Source: Gracilaria vermiculophylla (lineage: Eukaryota > Rhodophyta > Florideophyceae > Gracilariales > Gracilariaceae). Taken from it: 22,210 nucleotides of DNA. A program made the position numbers and the translations under genes. The notes below the pieces were generated by a model. That model ran no database searches, was not told where the DNA came from, and saw nothing but the letters and a program-made list of their open reading frames with translations. Below are positions 1 through 9,829 of the stretch, piece by piece (positions within the stretch are counted from its first letter, which is position 1; each line of letters starts with the position of its first letter). The DNA is taken from contig JAHNZQ020003149.1 of assembly GCA_019155205.2 (NCBI GenBank), forward strand, positions 1,806,516 to 1,828,725. The letters run 5' to 3'.

Positions 1-324
1 TCGCCTTTGTAGTGTAATTTCTGATGCAACCTATTCGGTGCGACTGAACCACTATATAAGTCGTGGTCGAGGCACCTCCAAGTAAATCCAAGCCAGAGCT
101 GGCGAACATTCTTAATATCCCTCCAACCTTCCCTTGCCCCTCTGACCTCCAATAGCTCCACCACCTCCCGGGAATCGAAGAATCTCCGAGTAGCTCATTC
201 GATCTGGATACCGGCAAGGATCCAATTTATGGTAGATTTTTACTCCCGTGAAGATGTTGTACGGGTTGTTCAACCCCTTTTCTCATTGTAGGAGAAGCAT
301 TAATTAGCCATTGCAAACGGGATT
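1..324. other. Left edge: no gene recognised
   Basis: No protein family is recognisable here. There is a TATA-like string (actatataag) near 51-60, followed by short C-rich text. Because a decayed Ty3/gypsy pol follows on the plus strand, this stretch may be its upstream gag/protease region, mutated beyond recognition by eye, or other sequence. I cannot separate these options. Confidence 0.3.
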
Positions 325-764
325 GTGCAGGTGAACACGGATACTTCTTTCCGGATCCCAGCTGCCAACCTCGGTATCACTCACCGCTACCTGGTGGAGA
401 ATTACGTCACTATCTCAGTCACGCCATACCTACTGGCAATGATCCCAACAAAGATAATCACGGCTGAAATCCTCCGGATTGTCACCGAGGATAGCCCCGA
501 AAAATAAATTGGAGCCCCGTATCCGGGAGAGAAGATGCTACCTCAGAACCATTAGTAGAAAACTTTGCCTAACAAGGGGAAGGAAGAGGCCGAGGAGAGA
601 GAACGCCACACGCCGACAAGCGTCGACGCGGTCGATCCTCAGAAGGCATTTGAGTATCTCGACCTTAGACACGTTTTAGAGTCACACTGCCAGCCCCCTC
701 CACGGTATAGATCTGCAGTCAGACGCATGGCCGCTGGAACAGCACTCTTACAGGGCCCGACGAA

Positions 765-1300
765 TGGCACGGGAGGACAAACAATTTCAAGTAGACAAGA
801 TGCTCTGCGCGGGTATCATTGACCTTGCTCAGTCTCCTTGGACATTACCAAAGGTGCTGACTCTGATTTCCGCTGGGCCCTAGTAGTTAGGCGTCGACTA
901 TTGGCAGCCGAATGCCATGACGATAAGCAATGCATACCCTATTACTCGTATGGACGAGTGTATTGCCTCCCTTAGGACTTCTATCGTTTTTAACGCGGTA
1001 AATGCAAATTTGGGCAATTGTAAAGTCCCCATTCGGTAACAAGACGACAGCAATAATGCGTTCGTTTGCTATTCTGGTTCCTACTGCTTTAAAGGGATGG
1101 TTTTTAGGCTAACCAATACTTCCGCTACCTTTTTGCGTGCCATCTACATCCTGTTGAGCCACTTCTGGTGGCGGACGTGTGTCGTCTGCCTGGATGACAT
1201 CGTCGTTTTCTTGGATAACTTGGATGACCACCTTTACCATATAAGGGAGATTATGACCGTTATTTTTTGGATGCAAGGGTGACCCTCACATTGAGAAAGT
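765..1300 (+). pseudogene. Reverse transcriptase remnant (Ty3/gypsy)
   Basis: The RT fold can be followed through frameshifts. An N-terminal piece (FQVDKMLCAGIIDLAQSPW) matches the usual start of a gypsy RT, in which the key residues are the 'I-x-P/A-x-S-P-W' run. Then come AYPITRMDECIASL, FVCYSGSYCFKGM, and VFRLTNTSATF, corresponding to the conserved F-G-L-T-N-A-P-A-T-F block. The catalytic YxDD box reads CLDD at 1187-1198: both aspartates remain but the tyrosine is cysteine. Double stops near 889-894 and other breaks rule out activity. The thumb continues as DHLYHIREIM. Ty3/gypsy is a secure assignment; the closer lineage is not. Confidence 0.8.
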
Positions 1301-1469
1301 GCGAGTTTTCACAAATAAATTGAAGTATTTAGGGCACGTATTCCGTCCAGGACGGTTTTTGATGGAGTAAGCTCGTGTTATATCCATGGCCAGGGAAAAG
1401 GAACCCAGAAAGCAGATAGAGCTACGCTTCTTCATAGGGCTGTTCAACGTCTAGAGACGGTCTATCCCG

Positions 1470-2035
1470 AGTTCCTCGGATATTGCTGCACCTCTGAACG
1501 CGCTTCTGCGAGAAGGTCAACCGACCAAACGGGAACCTTTTACATTTGCTCCAACGTATGCTTTTAACTACCGCAGGAAAGCGTTGATTTCAGCATGGAT
1601 CCTGTCGTTTCCCGAACGGGGTCTTCTATACATCGCTGATACTGATTTAAGTGACTACCAAGTTAGTTGTGCATTGTTCTAAAACTATCTTGTAAGGAGA
1701 ACGACACCCATTTGCCTACAGATCATGTCCACTCGATGACCACGAGCGAAACAACTCCGTCTCGGAGAAACAATGCCTCGCAGTTGTGTCGACACGTTCC
1801 ACTCTTTTCCCATAACTTATGGGGGTGCATTTTACCGTTTACTCGGATCACACCTCACTGAAGTGGTTGATGAACATTTCGGACCCATCAGGTCACCTCA
1901 TGCGATTGATACTCCGATTAGCAGACCATTACATACACATGGTGTACAAAACAGGTGCATAGAACACCCAAGCCAACGCTATGCCGCGCCTGCCGATAAT
2001 TGGAGAAGCTTTTTCTTCAGAGGACGATTAAATCC
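1470..2035 (+). pseudogene. RNase H remnant (Ty3/gypsy)
   Basis: This follows the RT with the normal connection segment (SDIAAPLNALLREGQPTK, about 1470-1530). RNase H motifs then appear: LYIADTDLSDYQVSCALF with the first catalytic Asp (about 1627-1680), DDHERNNSVSEKQCLAVV with the catalytic Glu (about 1735-1795), and FTVYSDHTSLKWLMNISDP with a further catalytic Asp (about 1831-1890). The usual terminal A-D-A-L-S-R box reads ANAMPRLP. At least three frame changes and several stops are needed to follow it. The order and spacing match a Ty3/gypsy pol, and the neighbouring integrase zinc-finger remnant supports the call. Confidence 0.75.
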
Positions 2036-2329
2036 CGTGTTTCAAGGCAGAGTCACCCGAATTGGTAAGGACAGACCCGGCGGACCCGGAGTGGCCAGTC
2101 GGCTGGAACTTTGTATCAGATTTTGACAATACGCTCGCCAAAGAAGAGAGTATTTATGAGAAACCTGTACATGGACATTTCAAACCGATACAACCGGAGG
2201 AATGGATCCGAGTATAGGTTTCTAACCCGTTTTGTACGGAGAACCAAGCCCATGTCAACGGTGGTGAGGTTCTATCTTTTAGGGTTGATGAGGTCGGGTA
2301 TCTTGTTCGCACCGTGGAATCCGCCTCAC

Positions 2330-2470
2330 AGATCGTAGTTCTTCACTTTCTGCAAATGCAGGTGTTGCATTTTTGCATTTCCCGAAGGTCAGCGGTCACG
2401 CCGGCCGTAAGAAGCTCTATCTGATACTCATGAAAACGTATTACTTGAAGTACAGTGGATCCTAAGCTGA
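2330..2470 (+). pseudogene. Integrase N-terminal zinc-finger remnant, truncated
   Basis: A short reading, HFPKVSGHAGRKKLYLILMK (about 2373-2435) followed by TYYLKYS, matches the HHCC domain that opens Ty3/gypsy integrases, with two histidines in place. The cysteine pair would be expected about 20-25 codons later, but recognisable integrase stops near 2470. The next base begins the 527-bp LTR. I infer that the LTR (or its parent element) inserted into this integrase. No continuation of this integrase was found elsewhere in the window. Confidence 0.5.
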
Positions 2471-2997
2471 TGTGGTGGAGTGGCTTTATGGCGTTATGTT
2501 CCTAAGCAGGGCTCGTATTTTATTAAGTGAGCCACGAAGTACAAAAGTCGGCCCGCGTGCGCAACCGCCTTGAGAGAAGGTAAAAATTTATTTTTATTTT
2601 AGTTCATTTGTGTGGGTAATTACTACAACTGTGAGACCTGCCGAGGCGGGCTCCCGGCTTGATGCTTAATCTGCCGGTCGAGCTCCACCTCTGGGGAAGT
2701 AAACCAAGCACACTTGAATCCTCACGTACTTTTCCGGATGGGGACTCTTGTCGATCGTCCTAAGGTTTCTAAGCCGCCTATCCCCAGGTCGCCTCGTAGC
2801 AGCGCCTGTAGGGCCATTGTCCACCCAGTGCACCTATTCCTTCGCTTGATGTTTGCGGATTCCCTTTATGAATTCTTTTGGTTCGCGACAGCGAATACCG
2901 GAGACCAACTTTAGGGTCTTGCGCCTTTTGGAGTCAACAAAAACTCCGAACGGATATTGTGCTCTACTACCTCGAAAGGAGAACAAACAGTGCCACA
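2471..2997 (+). repeat. LTR, copy 1 (family A-type, TGTGG...CCACA)
   Basis: The stretch begins TGTGGTGG and ends TGCCACA, giving 5-bp inverted termini of the TG...CA type. A second copy in reverse orientation at 21433-21960 matches along its whole length, at roughly 80-87% identity in the segments compared by eye. Similarity stops abruptly at both ends, which fixes the borders. Near the start the inverted copy has a clear TATATAA box (plus 21885-21891); in this copy that position has decayed. It could be the 5' LTR of the plus-strand element whose gag begins near 3304, the 3' LTR of the upstream pol fragment, or a solo LTR. No convincing primer-binding site or target-site duplication is visible next to it. 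Confidence 0.75.
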
Positions 2998-3303
2998 AGG
3001 TTTCCACAGAGTTAAAAGCTTGGTTCCGGAAAGGAATCGCAAAAGTCACGACAGAACAGTGTTTCTAGTTTGCAAAGATCGGAACCCAACAGTAGAATTC
3101 TTCCTAGAGGTGATTCGGAAGTGGAAGGAAATCTCCCCCACCCCACTCCTATGTAGACCCCTCAGAATCTCTGAATGAAAACCCCCCTACAGGGCTCTCT
3201 AACAACCGACTCTGTTGGTGGGCGCAGCACGCGCAGGGCTCCTCAGGTGATGGCCGTCAGACTGGACGACCCTTAACGTCTCCTTAGGAATCCGGGCTTC
3301 TCT
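2998..3303 (+). other. Leader between LTR and gag; no gene recognised
   Basis: If 2471-2997 is a 5' LTR, this is its untranslated leader. A primer-binding site should begin with TGG within a few bases of the LTR end; the sequence reads AGGTTTCCACAGAG instead, so either it has mutated or this LTR does not belong to the downstream gag. Short open frames occur here but none resembles a known protein. Confidence 0.35.
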
Positions 3304-5590
3304 GTGGAGCATTTCAGGAATCGTTTTAGGAGATTGCACGATCGGAGGCATGCCGAATCTCCCGCGAGACCTCTTCGGAATGCCGACGTGGAAGTTGAAG
3401 AACCGCATGCAGCCTCGCAGCCGCCACCTCAGGAGCTGCAGAGACGAGAACAACCGGAGGCTAAATCTTTCTTAGAGTTGCTGTCCCCGCGCCTTACGGA
3501 ATTGTCTCCAATAGGAGCTGGTCAAAAGAATATCTCCAGGCGTTGAAGCACACTTTCAAGCGTGCCACCATGTTCTAGTGGAGGAAATCGCAACGGAGAG
3601 TACTCACCGTGCTGAGGATGCTTTGCTGGATTCCGACCCCTTCCTAGAGGTAACCTCGGATGTTATCTGTGCGGAGGTTTGCTCCCAAACCGCGCAGCTG
3701 CTCCGCACAGCGGCGTTTCAAAGTCACTCTTCCGTATAGGAGAGGTTCCTTCTATCAAAATCTAACGTGAAACCGGGCAGAGAAGGACAGGATCCTGCCA
3801 CCCCCTACGCCATAGGAAGAAATAATTCTGACGTATGGAAACGTAACCACCTCAGGAATATTGCTATGCACCGTCTGGACCTGACGCCTCGCGGAAGAGG
3901 ACGGGATACTGGTCGCGAAGGAATGTACCCAAGGAAAGAACGACAGGATACTTCTCGGGTGAATCGCGATAGCGGGGATATCTTCAGTCCCCCAGACCAC
4001 CTAAAGGAAAGACGCCGAAAGAAATGGAGGGAGAAAAAAAGAAAGCAATACACCGATTCGGGGAGAAGCTCAGACTCTGAATCCGTAAACAGCTCTCTCT
4101 CGCAGGAAAGTGTACCTCCAAAGGAGAAAGGCAGAAGAGTCAGGAAGGTCCTCCCGCTTCACGACCACTTCGCCCAAGTGGTGGATTATAAAAGATACAG
4201 GTTGAATGATCGCTCCACTCTTTACGAAGCGTCGGTCGCTACACGACTCACGGAGATCCAGCTCTGGATGGGTACTCAGATGAAGAAGCTCTCCTTCTCA
4301 GGTGCAGACCTCATCTCGGTGGTGAAGTTTCTGACACGCTTCCGTTCAGCGTGTAAGACCAATGGTATCCATGAAGGTGCCGCCATATGGTGCATTCAGT
4401 TCTACCTCACAGTCTAAGTGCACTCGCTGGTGCACGCACGCCTCACGGTGGAGAGCACCATTGTGGATGACCCCGGAACGAAGATCTTGACGACGTACCC
4501 GGAGGTGGTCAATTTCCTCCTGAAACGGTATGCAACGGACGAGGTGATAGCCGATGCTGACGCTGAAGTCAACTTCTATAGGCAGAACACGGGAATGACC
4601 GAGACGGAATTTTCGCAAAAACTGCGGACAAAGGCCCTACGGTGTGGGGAAGTGTACTCCGAGCGGCGATTGAAGTCTTTGTTTGTCGAGGGGCTCCTTT
4701 CCTCGATCTGCACCAGTATGCGTACTCACTTAACATCGCACCCAAAGACCACCTATAAGGAGCTAGCACGTTTTGCGTAATCCTATGGGGATACCCACTA
4801 TGCCGCTCCTCGCAGACACGCTCCATTTTCAGATAAACCGACGGCCTCAACGAACTTTCAGGCATCCGCCCTTACTTTGCACTCAAGCACCTCAGAGGAG
4901 GCCGACGAGCTCACGCATGTGGGAGCGCAAGAGGCCCTTGCCTTCACATAAAACTCATCTCAGGGGGCACCGTCTAGGACGAGGACACCCTCGTCTTCTA
5001 TTTCGTACGCATCGGCAGTGTCTTTTAGGACTGTCCGAATCGCGAACCCTCGAGGCTACCCACTGCCTTGCAGGATTTATTTATCTCGAGAGCCAGTAAA
5101 CTGTACTACTCTCACCCCGGAAATGATGGCCGCAATCCTGGAGGAACCGGAGAAGAACTACCAGGACCTGAAGAAAAAACCAACGGAAAGCGGAAGTTAT
5201 CGAACCATGTATCGCGATATCCATTCCCCTCCATAAAGCTATAGTTACCCCGATCCACTGGGAATGCACCCTGTTCCACTGTCACTTGCGCTGTCAACGT
5301 AAGGCCCCGTATCAAAACCCGTTGCATCTCCGGGAAACACGGGCCATCCCAACGCGCAAGCGCAGCAGTCATCACCTACTGGGGCTCAGCCCCCCTCCGA
5401 CCAAGAAAACCCTCAGAGCCACGCGTAGAGGCTCTGCATGGCTCTTTACGATCGAGCCTCAGCTCCCCAAAGGTCGCCTTTAGGAAAGGGGGAGACGCCG
5501 TCTGCTCCGTCGACGCAGAATAGGAGGGCCTTCCAATTCTTTTGGAATCACTCGACACCTTTTAGGATTCTATTTGCGCGCTCCGCCGTG
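3304..5590 (+). pseudogene. gag pseudogene of family-A Ty3/gypsy element
   Basis: A Pro/Arg/Glu-rich N-terminal part (3304-3540) shifts by one frame near 3530-3546. From there to about 5580 a single reading frame can be followed, interrupted only by stops at 3737 (TAG), 4415, 4778, 4949, 5234 and 5300 (TAA) and 5426 (TAG). A basic, Ser-rich stretch (about 3890-4130) precedes the retrotransposon gag core (about 4250-4780): ISVVKFLTRFRSACKTNGIH then EGAAIW, the typical F-L-x-x-F-x-x-A-C block. Near 5060-5105 the zinc knuckle is degenerate: CRIYLSREPVNC keeps the outer cysteines but has lost the second Cys and the His. A Pro/Gln-rich linker leads to the protease. Gag packages the element RNA into particles; this copy cannot make the full protein. 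Confidence 0.8.
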
Positions 5591-6560
5591 AGAATTACAA
5601 GAAGTTTGCCTCTATCGGATCTCACACGCTCGCCTCCATCAAGGTGCGCACTATCCTCGACAACACAGCTGGCCCCAATCTCGTGCATGTCGACGTGTTC
5701 CAGCAGTCTGCTCTCGTCTCCTTGAGGACTGCCAAGCTCTCTACGATACGCGATGGGTCGCGTCGAGCATTGAATATCCTCGGCGTGATACCCCTGTATC
5801 TCCGGCTGGGCTCCTTACAGATGAAAGTATGGTTTCTCGTGGCAACAACTTGGCCGCACAATGCATATTGGGCACTGCCTTTGTGTATCGGTATGTACGT
5901 GCAATCTTCCCAGGCCTGCGGAAGGCGACATTTCACGACGCCGCAACTGTAGGTATCTTGTCCGCGTCTCCGGGATCGGACGTCAACGTGCGCCATGGGG
6001 CTAGTCTTCCAGAGGAGAAGCAGTCGAATAAGCTCCGGATGGTAAAGAGTATCGACATACCCGCGAGGAGTCATGTCGAAGTTTGTGTGCAGACTTCTGC
6101 ATCTGGCTTTTCAATCCTACAGGGGAGCCCACACCTGACGACGAAGCAGCATTCCATGTTGGCAAACGGTGTTATGGAAATAGTCCCTTGCAATCTCTTC
6201 TGGGTCGTGCTCGCCGACCTGAAGGAGTCGCCGTTGCGGCTCCAGAAAGTAACTGTCATGGGATTGGCAGTACCCGCTCCTGCAGTACTGGCTTATCTTT
6301 CTCGTGCGGAAGACCCTGAGGAAAGCGATGCAATTGCCACCGTGGAGGCTAAAGCGACATCAAGGGCTCCAGAGCAAGAGAATCCTGCCCTGTGGCAGGA
6401 GAAGCTCCAAATTGGCCATGATCTCGAAGAGTATCACCATAGGATAGTGGGGATGCTATCCACCTTTGAGTACATGAGTTCTGATCGCTTGGGTCCCGTT
6501 ATCCTGGCCAAGCACCCAATTCACCTCACACTTATTGCGAAACCGGTACACCCAACTCCC
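5591..6560 (+). pseudogene. Retropepsin (PR) and PR-RT linker, family A
   Basis: The aspartic protease lies in a different frame from gag. The active-site region reads TILDNTAGPNLVHVDVF (5653-5703); gypsy retropepsins usually have D-T/S-G-A, so the Asp remains but the following residues are changed. The C-terminal flap and substrate region includes NLAAQCILGTAFVYRYV (about 5848-5900), equivalent to the usual I-L-G box, after a frameshift near 5830-5845. A long linker then stays open to about 6560 (IPARSHVEVCVQTSASGFS and VMEIVPCNLFWVVLADL). The motifs PIHLTLIAKPVH just before the RT match the conserved H-x-I-x-L-x-x-x-A-x-P-V run. A further frameshift near 6540-6590 joins to the RT frame. Confidence 0.7.
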
Positions 6561-7290
6561 GAAGAGGGCCCGACCCCGTGCCCGCGATTTCGAACACGAT
6601 AAGGTCCACCAAATGATGGAGAAGAACATTATTGAGCCCCCTAATTCCAAGTGGGCCTCCCCGGTGGTGGATTTGAAGAATAAAGATGGCTCCTTGAGGG
6701 GCTACATTGACTACAGACGGCTCAACGAGGTGACGTTACGCGATTAGTACTCGATACCCCGTATGCGTGAATGTATCGACGCCTTAGGTGATGCTTCCGT
6801 TCTCTCCACGCTGGACGCCAACAGCAGCTACAGGTAAATTGAGATGGATGACTTCGATAAGGATAAGACAACTTTCACCTCGCACAGTGGAATTTTCAGA
6901 TTCCAAAGGATGCCATTTGGAATGAAGAATGCATCCGCTACGTTCCAACGTGTGGTGGACATAATCCTGTTGAAAGTGAAATGGCAGTACGTCTTGGTGT
7001 ATATTGATGATTTAATCATATAGTCCCGTAGCGTAGAGGAGCACTTCATGCATATAAAGCACGTGCTCCAACTCCTGAAGGATGCTGGACTCACCTAGAA
7101 GCTGGAGAAATGTTTCTTTTTCAAGTCTTCGGTGGATTTCTTGGGGCACGTGGTACTCCCGGGCCGCCTACAGGTTTCCACAAAAGTTCAGGATGCCATC
7201 AATGAAGTTCACCATCCCAAAACCCAGACGGAGCTCCGCTCCTTCCTGGGTTTGTATGATGTCTTCTGAAGGTTTGTCCCGACCTTCTCC
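6561..7290 (+). pseudogene. Reverse transcriptase of family-A Ty3/gypsy element
   Basis: The RT is recognisable in one frame from about 6565 to 7290. Landmarks are MMEKNIIEPPNSKWASPVV, IDYRRLNEVTL, YSIPRMRECIDALGDA, LSTLDANSSY (first catalytic Asp, about 6811-6830), SGIFRFQRMPFGMKNASATF, and YIDD at 7000-7011 with both catalytic aspartates intact. The connection segment (KTQTELRSFLGL, RFVPTFSGIARP) follows. In-frame stops occur at 6745 (TAG), 6835 (TAA), 7021 (TAG), 7096 (TAG) and 7267 (TGA). Two fall at usually conserved residues: the Gln of the W-Q-I motif and the Arg of the R-R-F motif. The catalytic core is therefore preserved but cannot be translated through. It would copy element RNA into DNA. 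Confidence 0.9.
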
Positions 7291-7904
7291 GGTATCGCGC
7301 GCCCTCAAGTCGCCTCTTGGAAAAGAACATTCCGACGCAATTGGTTATCATGACAGACGAGGAGTTTGAAGCCTTTACCACCCTGAACAGGAGACTAATA
7401 GAACCGCCAATCTTGGTACTTCCGAAGCGGCACGGCCGAACGGTGCTTGACACTGACGCCTGTAAATACCAGGTCGGATGTGCCCTCCTACAGGAGCAAC
7501 CTAAAGGAGGACTTCAACCCATCGTATATTGGAGTCGCCGCCTTACACCAATGGAACGGAATTATTCCACCTCGGAGCGCGAATGTCTCGCCATCGTCTG
7601 GGCGGTGTTGCTTTTATGCCCATACCTGGAAGGCGCGCATTTCACCTTGAGGACGTATCACGCACCATTGAAGTGGATACTGTCTTTGACGAAAGCTTCT
7701 GGCCGCTTGAAAAGGTGGACGCTACGCCTCCTGGAATTCGGGTTTGACATCATCCACCGTCTTGGCATAAAATACCAGGCAGCGAACGCGCTGTCGCGAA
7801 TCTCAACCGAGATCGACGACAAAATACCTTCGGAGGACACCATCCCGTGTCTGATCATCCAGGACGCCGACGAGAAAGAAGGATCCGATGGAAAATGCTT
7901 GTAA
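7291..7904 (+). pseudogene. RNase H of family-A Ty3/gypsy element
   Basis: The frame changes near 7300 and then stays open for about 195 codons. It shows the RNase H motifs TVLDTDACKYQVGCALLQ (first Asp), VYWSRRLTPMERNYSTSERE with CLAIVWA (catalytic Glu), and FTLRTYHAPLKWIL, where the usual T-D-H reads T-Y-H, so one catalytic Asp is lost. The terminal A-D-A-L-S-R box reads ANALSR, losing a second Asp. After the stop at 7902-7904 the same frame continues into the integrase linker. This is the longest uninterrupted pol piece in the element, but the missing acidic residues argue against RNase H activity. Confidence 0.88.
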
Positions 7905-9260
7905 TGGTGTGAACATGGAGGAAAGTACAGTGCGCTCCCGAAGATTATTGCCCTTGTTGATAAGGAGAAAAACGTTCTCCCCATCATAATGGCAGAGCTC
8001 CTGAAGAAGCAGAAAACAGATGCGTACTATAAGGAGTGCCTCACCACTGTGTGGAGTTTAACATCTTCATTCTATGTCGACCGAGACGGAGTACTTGTAC
8101 GCCGCGCTCTCCTGGATGGAGCTCTCCAAAAGATGGTCCGCCCCGATACGAATACGGGCGAGAGTGCTGTTTCTCTTGCACAACCCTTGCCTCAACGGGC
8201 AATCCGGTTGATCGCACATGTATTTCACCATGCGGAGGGAGTCCTATTGGCCGAACATGGCTAATGATGCCTTCCAAGCGGTGGATGATTGCTATTCCTG
8301 CGCCGCCGCTAATGGAAATGTACGTAAATACCGGACGCCGCACAGGCTGTTTACATCTTCAAAACCTTCCGGAGTTGATAGGCATGGACACTTTGTGTCC
8401 GCTCCTTAAGACGGAGCGAGCGTGCCGATTTATCCTCGTGATCACCGATCGTTTCCCAAAGATCACAGGCGCCATTCCCATCCGGAGCTCAACCGCAGCA
8501 GTAGTTGCCGCCCCTTTTCTGGAGCACTGGGTTTAGACATATGGGATACCGTTGTACCTCCTTACGGACATCGGGCCCTAGTTTGTGGCGAAGCTATTCA
8601 GCGTCATCTCCGGAAGGCTGGGGATGAAACTGATGTGTACAACTGCCTCTCTCCCCTAGACCAACGAGCAAGCGGAGAGTTTCAATTATATCATCGCCTC
8701 ATGGCTAAAGCACTACGTCGGGGACCACCAGAAGAATTGGGATGCATTTGTGGGCCCGCTCACGTAGGCGTTCAACGGGCAGGTGCACCGCTCATTGGGT
8801 AGCGCTTCTTGCAATCTGGAAATCTCGCACATCCCTCCTTGTGCCGTCATCGCGGCAGGCGCCACGGCCCACCCGGCGGATGGCCCACAGGTATCAACAA
8901 TGTCACAAGCAAAACGCTCCATCTTAAGGCGGCATGAAAACGCGCTCTCCTTCGCAAAGAAGAGACCTAAGGCCTCGCAGAGGAACATAAGCAGTATTTT
9001 GACCGGAAGTTAAAAAATGGTCCTCACCTGAAGGCATGCAACGAGGATTTCCTCGACAAACCTGCGGAGACATCCGACAAACTGCCGGACGTCACGCGCA
9101 ATATAGCGCCGAACATTTCAGGGCCTTTCAAAGTCCTGGCCATCTATAGAGACACTGTTGCCATTGAGGTAAACAGGCTCCATGAAGTCGTCTCCCGTGA
9201 TAGGGTGATGAAAATCCCGACGCTTAGCCGTTCAGAAATGTCCGCCACCCGATTTTAGGG
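7905..9260 (+). pseudogene. Integrase of family-A Ty3/gypsy element
   Basis: The domain runs through three frames. The linker (FYVDRDGVLVRRALLDGALQ) and the HHCC zone come first; the HHCC zone, seen from about 8165, includes ESYWPNMANDAFQAVDDCYS and then CAAANG. The catalytic core follows in another frame from about 8355: IGMDTLCPLLKT (first Asp), FILVITDRFPKITGAIPI, LYLLTDIGP (second Asp) and EQAESFN (Glu). Counting across the stops, exactly 35 residues separate the second Asp and the Glu, as in the D,D-35-E family. Stops fall at the Gln of D-N-G-P-Q-F, at H-P-Q-T and in P-L-T-Y-A-F. The C-terminal part (KQYFDRKLKNGP, about 8990-9025; SGPFKVLAIYRDTVAIEVN, about 9118-9175) shifts frame again. 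Confidence 0.88.
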
Positions 9261-9390
9261 ACCATGAGCGGACCTTCCTCATCCAACCATTTCAGGAGTG
9301 ATGACACCGCTGGATACTGAAAACCTCATCACTCCTCTCGGTGAACCGTTTCTGGAGGCTGCAGATGCCATCACGACCCCTGAGGGTGAT

Positions 9391-9570
9391 ATCCTCTACG
9401 CGGTGGATCATATCGTCTCCAACCGACAAACCCCCGCAGGAATACTGTACCGAGTCCACTGGTACGGGTACAACTCACAAAAAAACAGAGAAGAACCTCC
9501 GGGACACATCCCGGAGAACTTCATCAGGTTATGCCACGCCAATCTGGTGCAAAATCGCCTCTCCGCATAA
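9391..9570 (+). pseudogene. Chromodomain at the integrase C-terminus, family A
   Basis: The last open segment of pol reads YAVDHIVSNRQTPAGILYRV (about 9398-9457), then HWYGYNSQKNREEPPGHIPENF (described here by its key residues Y-A-V-D-H-I at the start, W-Y-G-Y in the centre and E-E-P at the end). This is the chromodomain pattern E/D-x-I-L-x-x-R ... V-x-W-x-G-Y ... W/E-E-P. Chromodomains in this position define chromoviruses and direct integration to particular chromatin. The segment is in frame with the preceding C-terminal integrase piece, separated by TAG near 9256 and TGA near 9265. The ORF ends with TAA at 9568-9570, 14 bp before the polypurine tract. Confidence 0.8.
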
Positions 9571-9583
9571 GCCCTTTTGTTTT

Positions 9584-9604
9584 GGAAAGGAGGAGGGGGG
9601 GGGG
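9584..9604 (+). other. Polypurine tract (PPT)
   Basis: Twenty-one purines in a row (GGAAAGGAGGA followed by ten G) lie 14 bp after the stop of the chromodomain frame. This is where a plus-strand PPT, the primer for second-strand DNA synthesis, is expected. A 3' LTR should begin next with TG; instead the sequence reads CCTACCGGAGTTG and does not match the LTR at 2471. Confidence 0.6.
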
Positions 9605-9829
9605 CCTACCGGAGTTGTTTCTCGTCTCCACTGTCTATCCCCCACCTGGCGTTTTCGTTTTCGACTCTAGGACGCCATTTCCCGGTTTTTGCACGCCCCC
9701 GCTTCATGTTGTAGAGCGCGTGGCACGGCTCATTTGTGTTGCAACTACCATTTACGGAGCTCTTGCCCCTACGTAAAGATTTTTTCCGCCACTACCGGGA
9801 ATTCACTCCCATTGCCAGGGTTCTTTTAC
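9605..9829. other. GC-rich sequence after the PPT; no gene recognised
   Basis: No protein family is visible on either strand. By position it should be the start of a 3' LTR of the family-A element, but it shows no similarity by eye to the LTR at 2471-2997. Confidence 0.3.

Larger units (their letters stand above)
325..2470 (+). mobile_element. Decayed Ty3/gypsy pol fragment (family A, older copy)
   Basis: This is a plus-strand Ty3/gypsy pol remnant scattered over all three frames. In order it shows a possible protease-RT linker (325-507, weak resemblance to the linker of the copy at 5829-6600), RT (about 765-1300), RNase H (about 1620-2030) and the start of an integrase HHCC domain (about 2360-2470). 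Many stops and frameshifts make it non-functional. It is more diverged than the plus-strand element at 3304-9604 but shares its domain order and several motifs, so I place it in the same lineage as an older insertion. Its integrase is cut off at 2470, exactly where the LTR at 2471 begins. The left end lies outside the window or is unrecognisable. Confidence 0.75.

Noticed and set aside
50..60. TATA-like promoter at the left edge
   Set aside because: A single short motif with no gene or LTR border to support it.
3304..9260. Stop codon reassignment in family A
   Set aside because: TAA, TAG and TGA all occur, at positions where the family normally has different residues (Gln, Arg, Leu, Tyr/Phe), and frameshifts are also present. 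Pseudogene decay explains this better than an altered code.
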